A DNA stretch of 64,000 nt from Penium margaritaceum (lineage: Eukaryota; Streptophyta; Zygnematophyceae; Desmidiales; Peniaceae), in contig SZWC01000093.1 in assembly GCA_023375785.1 (NCBI GenBank), positions 306,933 through 370,932 of the forward strand. Direction: 5' to 3'. Under the pieces are notes generated by a model. The model worked only from the letters and a program-made list of their open reading frames with translations, searched no databases and was not told the DNA's origin. This document shows, in pieces, positions 1-11,240 of this stretch (its first letter is position 1; every line of letters starts with the position of its first letter). A program made the position numbers and the translations under genes.

Positions 1-1092
1 CAGAGGGAGAGACAATGGGTTGGGAAGCCTATGTATCGACTAGAAAGGACAAAGAACTTCAATACGTAGTGGCACGGTGTGGCTAATATGCACACCAAAC
101 AACCAAACTAGGCATATGTCACTGATCATGACCAGAGAATTTCAATATGTGTGGTCAACATTGACCAACCATAACACGAGTCACAAACGGTGAGGAGATG
201 AAACAATGCTATGCGAATATTTGTTATCAACTACCAAGTACAACGACCTTCAGACAGTAGTAGCACGGTTTGGCTACCATGCACAATGACCGACCAAAGT
301 AGGCATATGTACTGCCTTTGACGAAAGAAATCCGCTGTGTGTGGTCAACGTTGACAACTCATAACACGAGTCACAAATGGTCAGAGGGGGAAAGAATGAT
401 TTGGGAATACCAAGTATCAAATAGCAAGCACAAGGGGCTTCAATACGCCGTGGCACGGTGTGGAGACCATGCACGATGACCAACCAAAGTAGGCATATGT
501 CACTGACCATGCCCAAATAATGTCACTAAGTGTGGTAAACTTTGACAACTCATAACACGAGTCGCAAATGGTCAGGGTAGAAGATAATGGTTTGTGAATA
601 CTAGTTATCGACTAGCAAGTACAAATACCTTCAATATGCAGTGGCACAATGTGGCTTTAATGCATAGTGACCAACCAAAGTATGCATATGTCACGAACCA
701 TGACCAACAAATTTCACTTCACGTGGTCAACCTTGAAAACGCATAACACGAGTCACAAATGGTCAGAGGGGGAAACAATGGTTTCAAATTGCTATGTATC
801 TTCTAGCAAGTACAAATATCTTTCGTATGTATTGGCACGTTGTGGCTACCGTGCACAATGACCTACCCAAGTAGGCATACATCACTGCTCATGACCAAAG
901 AAGTTTCGTGTGTGTGGTCAACATTCACAACTCACAATACAAGTAAAAAATGGGCAGATGGAGAAACAATGGTTTGGGAATACTTGGTATGGAATAGCAA
1001 GTACACAGACCTTCGATAAGTGATGGCACGATGTGGCTATCATGCACAATGACCAACCAAAGCATTCTTGTGTCACTGAATATCAAAAAAAG
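1..1092 (+). repeat. ~190-bp satellite, forward orientation (left block)
   Basis: Tandem monomers of about 190 bp. The landmark 'ACCAACCAAAGTAGGCATATG' variants recur near 100, 288, 478, 668, 861 and 1050. Each monomer also carries a GTCAACGTTGAC-like core, 'CACGAGTCACAAATGGTCAG' and a 'GTGGCAC(G/A)GTGTGG' block. Six monomer subtypes can be told apart by the bases after the landmark. They occur here in the same order as at about 58960-60050, so this is a paralogous copy of that segment. Short ORFs in it are by-products of the repeat. Confidence 0.93.
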
Positions 1093-1250
1093 AGTTTCCC
1101 CCTCTGACAAATCGTGACCCATATTATGGGTTGTCAACGTTATTTGGTCATGGTAAGTGGCACATGCCTAATATGGTTGGTCATTGTGCATGGTAACACA
1201 GCGTTCCACTACTTGTTGAAAGGCTTTGCACTTGCTAGTCAATAAACAGC
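1093..1250 (-). repeat. ~190-bp satellite, inverted boundary monomer
   Basis: At about 1093 the satellite switches to its reverse complement: TTTCCCCCTCTGAC is followed by GTGACCCATATTATGGG and GTTGGTCATTGTGCATGG. The monomer is about 16-20 bp shorter than its relatives near 63640-64000, having lost bases after 'TTGTCAACGTT'. It ends with CACTTGCTAGTCAATA at about 1245, where the satellite stops. Confidence 0.88.
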
Positions 1251-1584
1251 AAACGGTTTCTCCCTCTCACACCCGGATGGTTTTTGTTGGTTTGTTATGC
1301 GTAGGTGCCTTCACTGGAATACTCCCTCCCACCCCCCCCCCCCCCCCCCCCCCTAGAGGGATATTCCGTGGACGACCTGGAGGACAGATTTGCGACCGCA
1401 TTATGTCCCCCCCCCCTACCTCCCCACCGCATTATGTCCCCCCCCCCAACCTGGAGGACAGATTTACATCAAGCTCATGATTTGGAAAAGGTCATGGTTT
1501 GGGACAAGCAATTGATATGCAACAAGGTGTTGTTATGTGACAAGTCTTTGAACTATATCAAGGCTTTGAGTTCGGACAAGGTGT
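1251..1584. other. Transition segment with poly-C runs between two satellites
   Basis: This is non-satellite sequence between the 190-bp and 11-bp arrays. It contains a run of 22 C at 1332-1353 and two 10-C runs at 1407-1416 and 1438-1447. Each of the two shorter runs follows the phrase 'CCGCATTATGT'. The phrase 'ACCTGGAGGACAGATTT' occurs twice, so there is an imperfect internal duplication of about 75 bp. From about 1500 the phrases 'GACAAG(G/C)' recur loosely. The polyproline ORFs here come from the C runs; no gene is supported. Confidence 0.7.
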
Positions 1585-4500
1585 TGATTCGAGCCCTACT
1601 TGCGCCCTAGTTGCGCCTTACTTGCACCCTAATTGCGTCTTAGGTGCGCCCTAGTTGCGCCCTAGTTGCGCCCTTCTTGCGCCCTTATTCCAACATACTT
1701 ACACCCTACTGGCGCCCTACTTGCGCCCTACTTGCGCCTTACTTGCATCCTTCTGGCGCCCTACTTGCGCCCTACTGGCGCCCTACATGCGCCCTAGTTG
1801 TGGCCTAGTTGCACCCTTGTTGCGCCTTAGTTATGCCCTAGTTGCGCCATATTTGCGCCCTACTTGCGCCCTAGTTGCGCCCTACTTGCACCCTAGTTGG
1901 GTCTTTGTTGCGCCCTAGTTGTGCCCTAGTTGCGCCCTTCTTGCGCCTTAGTTGTGCCCTTATTGCACCCCACTCACACCCTAATGGCGCCCTACTTGCG
2001 CCTTACTTGCTCCTTAGTTGGGCGCTAGCTACGCCCTAATTGTGCCCTAGTTGTGCCCTAGTTGCGTCTTACTTACGCCCTACTTGCGCCCTAGTTGCAC
2101 CCTAGTTGCGCGGTACTTGCACCCTAGTTGCGCCCTAGTTGCGCCATAGTTGCGCCCTAGTTGCCACCTGGTTGCGCACAAGTTGCAACCTACTTGCGCC
2201 CTACTTGCACCGTACTTGCGCCCTATTTGCGCCTCAGTTGGGCACTAGCTACGCCCTGGTCTTACCATAGTTGCGCCCTAGTTGCGTCCGACCTGTGCCC
2301 TATTTGTGCCCTAGTTGCGTCTTTGTTGCGCCCAAGTTGCGCCCTAGTTGAGCCCTAGTTGCGCCCTAGTTGCGCCCTGGTTGCGCCCTAGTTGCGCCCT
2401 AGTTGCGCCCTAGTTGTGCCCTAGTTGCGCCCTAGTAGCCCCCGGTTGCGCCCTAATTTAGCCCTAGTTGCGCCCTACTTGCGCCCTTGTTGCACCCAAG
2501 TCGCGTCCTAGTCGCGCCCTAGTCGCGCCCTAGTTGCGTCCTAGTTGCGCCCTAGTTGCGCCCTAGTTGCGCCCTAGTTGTGCCCTAGTTGCGCCCTAGT
2601 AGCCCCCGGTTGCGCCCTAATTTAGCCCTAGTTGCGCCCTACTTGCGCCCTTGTTGCACCCAAGTCGCGTCCTAGTCGCGCCCTAGTCGCGCCCTAGTTG
2701 CGCCCTAGTTGCGCACTAGTTGCACCCTAGTTGCGCCCTAGTTGCGCCCTAGTTGCGCCCTAATTGTGCCCTAGTTGCGCCCCAGTTGCGCCCTAGTTGC
2801 GCCCTAGTTGCCCCCAGTTGCACCCTTATTGCGCCCTAGTTGCGCCCTAGTTGCGCCCAAGTCGCGCCCAAGTCGCGCCCTAGTCATTCCTAGTCGCGCC
2901 CTAGTTGCGCCCTAGTTACGCACTAGTTGCAACCTAGTTGCGCCCTAGTTGCGCCCTAGTTGCACCCTAGTCGTGCCCTAGTTGCGTCCTAGTTGCGCCC
3001 TAGTTGCGCCCTAATTGCCCCCTTAGTTGCGCCCTAGTTGCGCCCGGGCGCCCCAGTTGCGCCCTAGGTGCGCCGTACTTGCTTCCTAGTAACACCCTAG
3101 TTACACACTAGTTGCGCCCTAGTTGTGTCATAGGGTGCCCTAGTTGCGTCCTAGTTGCGCCCTACTTGCGCCCTACTGGCGCCTACTTGCGCCCTAGTTG
3201 CACCTCAGTTGGGCACTAGCTACGCCCTAGTTGTCCCCTAGTTGCGCCCTTAGTTGCGTCCTACTTGCGTACTACTTGCGCCTTAGTTGCGCCCTCGTTG
3301 CGCCCATCTTGCACACTAGTTGCACCCTAGTTGCGTCCTAGTTGTGCCCCAGTTGCGCCCTTGTTGCACCCTTATTGTGCCGTACTTGCGTCCTAGTTGC
3401 GCACTCGTTGCGTCCTCGTTGCGCACTAGTTCCACCCTAGTTGCCGCATAGTTGCACCCTAGTTGCGCCCTAGTTGCCCCCAGTTGCGCTCTAATTGCGC
3501 CCTACTTGCGCCCTAGTTGCGTCCTAGTTGCGCTCTAGTCGTGCCCTAGTTGCGCCCTAGTTGCGCCCTAGTTATGCCCTAGTTGCGTCCTAGTTGCGCC
3601 CTAGTTGCGCCCTTGTTGAGCCTTAGTTGTGCCCTAGTTACACCCTACTTGTGTCCTACTTATGCCATAGTTGCGCCCTACTTGCAGCATAGTTGCGTCT
3701 TAGTTGCACCCTACTTGCACCATAGTTGTGCCCTTATCCCGCCCTTATTGCACCCTACTTACACCCTACTGGCTTCCTACTTGCGCCCTAGCTGCGCCTC
3801 AGTTGGGCACTAGTTATGCCTTAAGTGTGCCCTAGTTGCACCCTAATTGCGTCTTACCTGTGCCCTACTTAAGCCCTAGTTGCACCCTAGTTGCGCGCTA
3901 CTTGCACCCTGGTTGCGCCCTAGTTGCACCCTAGTTGCGTCATAGTTGTGCCCTGGTTGCGCACAAGTTGCAACCTACCTGCGCCCTATTTTCACCCTAC
4001 TTGCACCCTGTTGCGCCTCAGTTGGGGACTCGCTACGTCATAGTTGTACCCTAGTTGCGCCCTAGTTGCGTCCTACATGTGCCCTATTTGTGCCCTTGTT
4101 GCGCATTAGTTGCACCCTAGTTGCGCCCTAGTTGCGCCCTAGTTGCGCCCTAGTTGCGCCCTAGTTGCGCCCTAGTTGCGCCCTAGTTGCGCCCTAGTTG
4201 CGCACTAGTTGCGCACTAGTTGCGTCCTAGTTGCGCCCTAGTTGCACCCTAGTTGCCCCTAGTTGCGCCTTAGTTGCACCCTGATTGCGCCCTAGTTGTG
4301 CCCTAGTTGCACCCTAGTTGCGCCCAGATCGCGCCCTAGTTGCGCCCTAGTTGTGCCCTAGGTGTGCCCTAGTTGCGCCCTAGTTGCGCCCTAGTTGCGC
4401 CCTAGTTGCACCCTAGTTGCACACTAGTTGCGCCTCGGTTGCGCCCAAGTAGCGCCGTAGTCGCGCCGTAGTCGCGCCCTAGTTGCGCCCTAGTTGCGCC

Positions 4501-5985
4501 CTAGTTGCGCACTAGTTGCACCTCAGTTGCACCCTAGTTGCGCCCTAGTTGCGCCCTAGTTGTGCCCTGGTTGCGTCCTAGTTGCGCCCTAGTTGCGCCC
4601 TAGTTGCCCCCCAGTTGCGCTCTTGTTGCACCTGGGCATCCTAGTTGCGCCCTAGTTGCGCCCTACTTGCACCCATGTTTGCACCCTAGTTACGCACTAG
4701 TTGCACCCTAGTTGCGTCCTAGTTGCGCCCTAATTGCACCCTAGTTGGGACCTACTTGCCCCCTTCTGGTGCCTACTTACGCCCTAATATTGCCTCAGTT
4801 GGGCACTAGCCACGCACTAGTTGCACCCTAGTTGCACCCTAGTTGCGTCCTAGTTGCGTCCTAGTTGCGCCTTAGTTTCTCCCTAGTTGCGTCCAACTTG
4901 CACACTAGTTGCACCCTAGGTGCGCCCTAGTTGCACCCTAGTTGCGCCCTAGTTGCCCCCTAGTTGCGTCCTAGTTGCGCCCTAGTTGGGCCGTAGTTGC
5001 GCCCTAGTTGCGCCCTAGTTGCGCCCTAGTTGCGCCTTATTTGTGCTCTAGTTGCGCTCTACCTGCGCCCTACTTGCGCCCTAGCCGCGACCTAGTTGCG
5101 CCCTACTTGCGCCCTATATGCGTCCTAGTTACGCCCTAGTTGTGCCATTCTTGCTCCCTTATTACATCCTACTTACGCCCTATTGACACCTTACTTGCGT
5201 CCTAGTTGCGCCTCAGTTGGGCACTAGATACGCCCTAGTTGTACCCTAGTTGCGCCCTAGTTGCATCCTACTTGTGCCCTACTTGCACCCTAGTTGCGCC
5301 TTTGTTGCGCCCTAGTTGCGCCTTAATTCCGCACTAGTTTCGCCCTATTTGCGCCCTAGTTGCGCCCTAGTTGCGCCCTAGTTGCGTCCTAGTTGCGCCC
5401 TAGTTGCGTCCTAGTTGTGCCCTAGTTGCACCCTAGTTGTGCCCTTATTGCGCCCTTGTTGCTCCCTCATTGCGCACTCATTGCACCCTAGTTGCGCCCT
5501 AGTTGCGCCCTAGTTGTGTCCCACTTGCGCCGTATTTGCACCCTGCTTGTACCCTACCTGCACCCTATTTGCGCCCTAGTTGCACCCTAGTTGCACCCTA
5601 GTTGCGCCCTAGTTGCGCCCTAATTGCGCCCTTGTTGCGCCCTAGTTGCGCCCTAGTTGCGCCCTAGTTGCGCCCTAGTTGCACTCTAGTTACGCCCTAG
5701 TTGCGCCCTAGTTGCGCCATACTTGCACCCTAGTTTCACCCTAGTTACGCCCTAATTGCGCCCTAGTCGCGTCCTAGTTGCGCCCTAGTTGCGCCCTAGT
5801 TGCGCCCTAGTTGCACCCTACTTGCGTCCTCATTGCACCCTACTTGCGCCCAACTGGCACCCTACTTGCACCCTTGTATTGCCTTAGTTGGGCACTTGCT
5901 ACACCCTAGTTGTGCCCTAGTTGGGCCGTAGTTGCGTCCTACTTACGCCCTACTTGCGCGCCAGTTGCGCCTTACTTTTGCCTTA
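1585..5985 (-). repeat. 11-bp satellite array, unit GCGCCCTAGTT on the + strand
   Basis: About 400 head-to-tail copies of an 11-bp unit, mostly GCGCCCTAGTT with variants such as GCACCCTAGTT, GCGTCCTAGTT and GCGCCCTACTT. The unit is taken here as AACTAGGGCGC, so this block is on the minus strand. A longer diagnostic phrase ('CTCAGTTGGGCACTAGCTAC') interrupts it near 2010, 2230, 3205, 3795, 4015, 4790, 5212 and 5882. A stretch of roughly 180 bp around 2390-2700 is tandemly duplicated. Short open frames such as those at 1655-1918 and 3583-3813 simply follow the repeat. Confidence 0.95.
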
Positions 5986-7136
5986 GGGTGCAATTCGGGC
6001 GCATCTACGGCACAACTAGGGCACAAATAGGGTGCAACTAGGGCGCAACAAGGGCGCAACTAGGGTGCAACTAGGGCGCAACTAGGGCACAACTAGGGCG
6101 CAACGAGGGCGTAACGAGGGTGCAACTAGGGCGCAACTAGGGCGCAACTAGGGTGCAACAAGGGCGGAACTCGGGCGCAACAAGGGCGCAACTATGGTGC
6201 AACTAGTGTGCAAGTTGGGCGCAACTAGGGCGCAACTAAGGTGCAACTAGGACACAAGTAGGACGCAACTAGGGTGCAACTAGGGGACAACTAGGGCGTA
6301 GCTAGTGCCCAACTGAGGTGCAACTAGGGCGCAAGTAGGCACCAGAAGGGGGCAAGTACGGCGCAACTAGGGTGCAACTAGTGCGTAACTAGGGTGAAAC
6401 TAGGATGCATGTAGGGCGCGACTAGGGCACAACTAGGACGCCAGGGCGCAACAAGGGCGCAACTAGGGGACAACTAGGGCGTAGCTAGTGCCCAACTGAG
6501 GTGCAACTAGGGCGCAACTAGGACGCAACTAGGGTGCAACTAGAGCACAACTAGGGCGCAACTAGGACGCAACTAGGGTGCAACTAGAGCACAACTAGGG
6601 CGCAACTAGGACGCAACTAGGGTGCAACTAGAGCACAACTAGGGCGCAACTAGGACGCAACTAGGGTGCAACTAGAGCACAACTAGGGCGCAACTAGGAC
6701 GCAACTAGGGTGCAACTAGAGCACAACTAGGGCGCAACTAGGACGCAACTAGGGTGCAACTAGAGCACAACTAGGGCGCAACTAGGACGCAACTAGGGTG
6801 CAACTAGAGCACAACTAGGGCGCAACTAGGACGCAACTAGGGTGCAACTAGAGCACAACTAGGGCGCAACTAGGACGCAACTAGGGTGAAACTAGGATGC
6901 ATGTAGGGCGCGACTAGGGCACAACTAGGACGCCAGGGCGCAACAAGGGCGCAATTAGGGGGCAACTAGGGCGTAAATAGGGCGCAACGAGGATGCAACT
7001 AGAGCACAACTAGGGCGCAACTAGGGCGCAATTATGGCGCAACTAGGGTACGACTAGTGCACAACTAGGGCGCAACCAGGGCGCGACTAGTGTGCGACTA
7101 GGGCGCGACTTGGGCGCAATTAGGGTGCAATTAGGG
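5986..7136 (+). repeat. 11-bp satellite array, inverted (AACTAGGGCGC)
   Basis: At about 5985-5995 the 11-bp satellite switches to its reverse complement ('GCCTTAGGGTGCAATTCGGGCGC'-like junction). The array then runs to 7136, where it abuts retroelement coding sequence. It includes a regular higher-order block (listed separately). A flanking segment beginning 'AGGGTGAAACTAGGATGCAT' occurs at both 6391 and 6883. Confidence 0.94.
6511..6888 (+). repeat. 44-bp higher-order repeat of the 11-bp satellite
   Basis: Four successive 11-mers, differing in their first four bases (GGCG, GACG, GGTG, AGCA) and all ending CAACTAG, repeat as a 44-bp block about 8.6 times with no differences seen by eye. Neighbouring 11-mers are much more variable. 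Confidence 0.9.
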
Positions 7137-7760
7137 CAGATTTTGGAACATATCGCTCGAGATTGCCCGCGCAAATGACAGGGTGCTCCGCGCACCGACC
7201 CCATGCAACAAGACCCCATGGTGCAGCAGTGGCAGCGGTACTGTAATCAACCATGGCAGGCCCAGTAGCATCAGCAGCAGACGCAAGCTGGGCGACAGGC
7301 ACCGGATCATCAACCCCAAGCTGCCCCAGGCGGACAAAGTATTCTGCCCAACCCATAGGCATCCGCTAACCCTGCGAGCGGAGCCCGCAGCGTCAAATTG
7401 GGACTATCGATGGCGGAGGACGAGACCACAGAGGTGCCTCCCACTACCGAAGAGACGACTCTCATTGCACGAGCCCAAGAAATGGGTCTGCGCGGATGGG
7501 ACCTATAGGTGGCAGTCAGAGTACAGGAGGACCTGAGGTGAAAAGCAGAGGCCGCGGAGGAGCGATTATAGGATGCAGTTTTCAATCCCACCGTCGTGCC
7601 GGAGAAACAACGACAGGCGAAACCACCACTCACAGTGGAGAAGCAACCCACCCCAGCTTCGCTGACACCCAACATAGCTCCAGCAGACGCGAAGAGAAGC
7701 ACTCACCCCATCCAATACCTTCTTTACCACCCCCATTACGCAAATCAATTTCGTTGAGTT
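7137..7760 (+). pseudogene. Retroelement gag C-terminal fragment (half zinc knuckle plus Q-rich/coiled tail)
   Basis: The frame starting near 7137 reads the second half of a CCHC zinc knuckle, EHIARDCPR, at the point where the 11-bp satellite ends. The upstream Cys-X2-Cys half is missing, replaced by satellite. Downstream the same frame gives a Gln-rich tract, then an acidic/helical stretch (AQEMGLRGWD...), then a Pro/Lys-rich linker ending near 7750. It is interrupted by in-frame stops at 7176 (TGA), 7266, 7356, 7506 (TAG), 7539 (TGA) and 7569 (TAG); several sit in Gln-rich context. In Ty3/gypsy elements the zinc knuckle ends Gag and binds the genomic RNA. I infer a dead gag C-terminus leading into the protease that follows. 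Longer ORFs in other frames here are probably shadows. Confidence 0.6.
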
Positions 7761-8497
7761 CCTCCGAATTCATCCTGATGGAGGAGTTCGCCAGGGCCAA
7801 TCAACACCTCCAAGCTGTGGGCACCTCCCTCCACTGTACCACGCCTACATTCGGCACACACAACACCTGCCGTGCGGTACCCGAGACGTCGTTGGCACTG
7901 AGTCTCGCGGAAGGTGAGTGGGGATGGACACCACAGCCCTTGGAACCACAGCTACGGGACGACAACCACTACGAGGTCGCCTGCTATGTGGTTTGCATCT
8001 GTGGAAGGAAGTTCCTGGCCATCATCGACATGGGAGCCACTCACACCACTGTGGCGTTCCGCGTCCTCCTGGTGGTCGGATGGGCAGACCGCATCCTCCC
8101 CACGCGCCACCTATTCACCAACTCGGCAGGTGGAATGGACTATGGAGACGGGGAAGTTCACGGCCTTCCCATGGAGGTGGGATCCCTTCGTGAACGAGTA
8201 AACGTCCAAATTAGGCGAGCCTGAACGTATGACGTGCTCCTGGGCATGGATTACTTGGTGCCGCGGCAGGCCAACCTTATCTTCTCCCTTGGAATCATGC
8301 AACTCACCTCTGCATTCGGAGAGGAAGCATACTGCCCCATCACCATCGGCGACAGGGTAGCAATACCTGGAACCGGCGGCGAGTCCTTCTCCCTCCCAGA
8401 TGCTGCGGCAGAGGACTCTCATGCCCATGCAAGCAGATTACAACCTCTCTCATCGGATGTGCCTAACGCGGAACAGATCCCAGCCGGCGAATGGTAG
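7761..8497 (+). pseudogene. Retropepsin-like aspartic protease domain (PR1)
   Basis: The frame through 8027 reads CICGRKFLAIIDMGATHTT. This matches the flap-strand/active-site region of Ty3/gypsy retropepsins, where the usual triad is D-S/T-G; here it is D-M-G, with Asp at 8027-8029. About 60 residues later the same frame has TYDVLLGMDYL, equivalent to the conserved 'DVILGMDWL' that ends these proteases. A TGA at 8222 separates the two halves and the frame stops again at 8495 (TAG). The family cleaves the Gag-Pol polyprotein as a dimer. The domain is recognisable, but the stops and altered triad make activity unlikely. The upstream boundary with gag involves a frameshift near 7750. A diverged second copy lies after RNase H at about 10730-11060. 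Confidence 0.75.
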
Positions 8498-10080
8498 GAA
8501 CTCGCGGAAGAGTCAACCGAGCCCGGAGTACAAACCAACCTCCTAGGGATGTGGCATAGGGGACAGCGAGTCTTTGGAGCTGGCACTCCACTCGAGGAGG
8601 AGGAGGCGTTCTACCCACTTCGCGAAACAACACCACCACCACCACCGCGATGGGATCACATGCTCCATTCATGACTCTCCCCCACACAAAAGCAGGACTT
8701 CTGCGACCTGCTGGATGCATTTGCGGACTTCTTTGCAGGGTCTGCGGTTGATCTGGGGGTCGTGGAAACCTTCCACGTCATCTCCACGGGGGATTCCGCG
8801 CCCACAAAACAGAAAGTGCGGCGCATCCTCCCTGAGCAGGAGAAGATCATCACAGAGGGGCTCGCGGAACTGAAGGCGCAAGGGGTGATCATCCCCATTG
8901 TCAACCCCTCGCGTGCCAACTTGGTCATCGCGGGGAAACCGGATGGGTCCAAACGATTTTTTGTCGACTTCCGCGACCTCAACCGTGTGACCGAGGAGGA
9001 TGCGTACCCCATGCAACTGATCATCGACATACAGAAGCAGCAACAGGGTCGCGGATGGTTTGCAAAGCTTGACGTCAAGGCTGCCTTCCATGCCGTCCCC
9101 ATGCACCTAGACTCCATTGCCAAGACAGTATTCGTGACGCCAGGGGTCTACACGCATTCACACGCATGCCCTTTGGACTCCGCAACGCCAATGCAACGTT
9201 TCAGCGGGTCATGGATTCCACCCTCCGTGGCATCTCCAATGTCAGCTGCTACATTGACGACATTATGGTTGCGGCCCACACCTTTGAAGAGCTGTTCTCC
9301 TCCTCGGCCGCTGTCTTCGCTGCCCTTCGCAAGGCTATCCTCAAGCTCAAGGCAGCCAAGTGCTCCATCGGAGCTGCGGAAATGAAGTTCCCTGGCTTCG
9401 TGATGAGTGTGGATGGCATCAAGACTGATCCTGAGAAGATTACGGCAGTGCAGGAGTTGCGTCAGCCCACTTCCGCGGGACACGTCAAAATCTTCCTGGG
9501 CTTTGTCTCCTTCTACCGGAAGTTCGTCCGTGACCACGCACATATCATCAAGCCACTCCAGGAGTTGACGCATCAGGATGTGCCGTTTGACTGGACGTCA
9601 GAATGCGTGGATGCCTGGACGGAAATCAAGCATCGCTTAGTTACCGTACCCATGCTCGAATTCCCTGACTTCAACCTCCCATTCTCCATCACCACTGACT
9701 GGTCGCGGGACGGGCTGGGCGCCATCCTATCCCAGACAGTGCAGGAACCAACCCAGAAGGTGATTGCGTACGCCAGTCGTGCTCTCACTGAAGGAGAGCG
9801 GAAGTACCCGCCGGTGAAAGGCGAGTGCCTGGCTGTCCGTTGGGCACTCCAACACTTCCGCGACTACATACAGAATGGCAAGCCATTCACGGTCTTCACG
9901 GACCATCAGGCTCTCCAATGGCTCCTCACCACCTAGAACCATGAGGGCATCATAGCCAAGTGGGCACTCCTCCTGCAGGGCTACAACATGATTGTCAAGT
10001 ACCAGCCTGCGGTTGCCAACCACAACGCGGATGCTCTAAGCCGACTTCCGCGCCATGACTGGCCAGAACCTGACCAGGCC
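8498..10080 (+). pseudogene. Ty3/gypsy reverse transcriptase and RNase H
   Basis: The frame continues from PR through a TGA at 8672 into RT. KPDGSKRFFVDFRDLN lies near 8935-8985, and FAKLDVKAAFH holds the first catalytic Asp (9071). After 'TPGVYT' (about 9150) a frameshift moves to a second frame with MPFGLRNANATFQRVM at 9166 and the YIDD box at 9250-9261, both Asp intact. The thumb/connection motif FLGFVSFYRKFV follows. RNase H has TTD (Asp 9697), GEC (Glu 9822), FTDH (Asp 9901) and NADALSR (Asp 10030), so all four metal-binding residues survive. A TAG at 9934 interrupts RNase H after LLTT. The domain set and order are typical of Ty3/gypsy pol, which copies element RNA into DNA. The frameshift and stops make it a pseudogene. 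Confidence 0.92.
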
Positions 10081-11100
10081 CCTCCAGATGCCGCGGAGCA
10101 TATCCCCGATGTCCTGGCACCGCCACCAGACACCAAAGCGCAATGGGAGGGAGTGGCACTAGATTTTGATGAGGAAGAACAGGAGGTTGCCTTGCAACTC
10201 TTTAATGAACTCGACCCTACTGGGGAGGTAGCATTCGCGGAGACCCTACCCGCCCTCTCCATGTCTGGCCTACAGCTTGCTCGTCGGTACAACCCCACCA
10301 ACCGCGGTTGGACGCTGGAGGATATTGCACCCCATCTTCCCCCACGACATGCACCCCCGCAAACCTTGCGACCGTCCGCCGCTACACCACAGACCTGTCC
10401 CGCAAGCAACCCGCACACTCCTCATGTCCCCGCTACCCCACTCCTCAACAACCGCCATCCCCTCACCCTGGTGGACTTCCTTCTTCACTCCCCTGAGTCC
10501 GCACAAGGTCTACAGGCCCTCTTTACCACTCATAACCCCTCCATTTCTCCTATTGGCGTCCTCCTCTCATGCACGCGAGACAGCATGACCGGTATCCGCT
10601 TGCTATCCCGATGCATCCTCCTCACTCACTCTAGTGCGTGTGATACCGCCGCACGTGCCTCACGCACCTGGTCACCCGCGGCCCTCATCCCCAGACTACC
10701 CGCACCATCCGAGGTCCACATGGCGTGGTGTTACATGTGGATATGCGGACGCAAGTTCGTGGCCATAGTGAACACCGGTACCACACACACCACGATCGCG
10801 CTCCGGATGGTCCACTCGCTCCACATGCAGCACCTCATCCAGCCCACTGGACTCCGCTTCTCTATCTCCACCAGTGACATTGACGCGCCGATCGGAAAGA
10901 TCACAGGCCTTCCCATGCAGGTGGCAAATGTACATGCGGCGCACACTGTCCAATTTTGCGACGTCCACACGTATGACATCCTGCTCGCGGCGGACTGGCT
11001 TGCGTCGCGCCAAGCGGATATATTGATCGGCGCCGGCATCCCCAGTCTCATTTTGAGTTCCGGCGTTCGATCATTCACTCCACTCTTCACTTCGCATTGA
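10081..11100 (+). pseudogene. Linker plus second, degenerate protease-like domain (PR2)
   Basis: The RNase H frame (past the TAG at 9934) stays open from 9937 to a TGA ending at 11100. After an acidic/Pro-rich linker it encodes CYMWICGRKFVAIVNTGTTH at about 10730-10790 and HTYDILLAADWLASRQADIL near 10968-11030. These align by eye with PR1's CYVVCICGRKFLAII and TYDVLLGMDYLVPRQANLIF, as does GLPMQV with GLPMEV. The active-site triad position reads N-T-G (Asn at 10771), so the catalytic Asp is absent. Integrase would normally occupy this place in Ty3/gypsy pol. It could be a domain duplication inside one protein or a join between two related elements. The copy is uninterrupted over about 370 codons, unlike PR1. 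Confidence 0.75.
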
Positions 11101-11203
11101 CCATCTCCCCGCCCGACTCTACCCACAATCGACTCAGCTCTCACAGACACTCGACACACTCGACGGGTCACGCGGAGCTCGGCTCTCGCCCGCGGAACCA
11201 TCG
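10952..11203. repeat. 252-bp direct repeat, copy 1 (left of N-gap)
   Basis: Starting at AATTTTGCGACGTCCACACG, this segment is repeated without visible differences at 11241-11492, immediately right of the 37-N gap. It holds the end of PR2 and 103 bp beyond its stop. Confidence 0.93.
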
Positions 11204-11240
11204 NNNNNNNNNNNNNNNNNNNNNNNNNNNNNNNNNNNNN
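11204..11240. other. Assembly gap (37 N)
   Basis: A run of N flanked on both sides by the same 252-bp sequence. The likely cause is that overlapping contig ends were not merged. Confidence 0.98.

Noticed and set aside
274-516. Repeated ~70-90-codon ORFs in the 190-bp satellite as a gene family
   Set aside because: The same peptide patterns recur at each higher-order unit on both strands and break at random, as expected for a noncoding satellite.
1226-1610. Proline-rich ORFs at the poly-C segment
   Set aside because: The Pro runs come from homopolymer C. The frames end in satellite and no family motif is present.
1585-7136. CCCTAG/CTAGGG units as telomeric DNA
   Set aside because: The period is 11 bp (GCGCCCTAGTT), not the 7-bp TTTAGGG of plants. 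The array is internal and reverses orientation.
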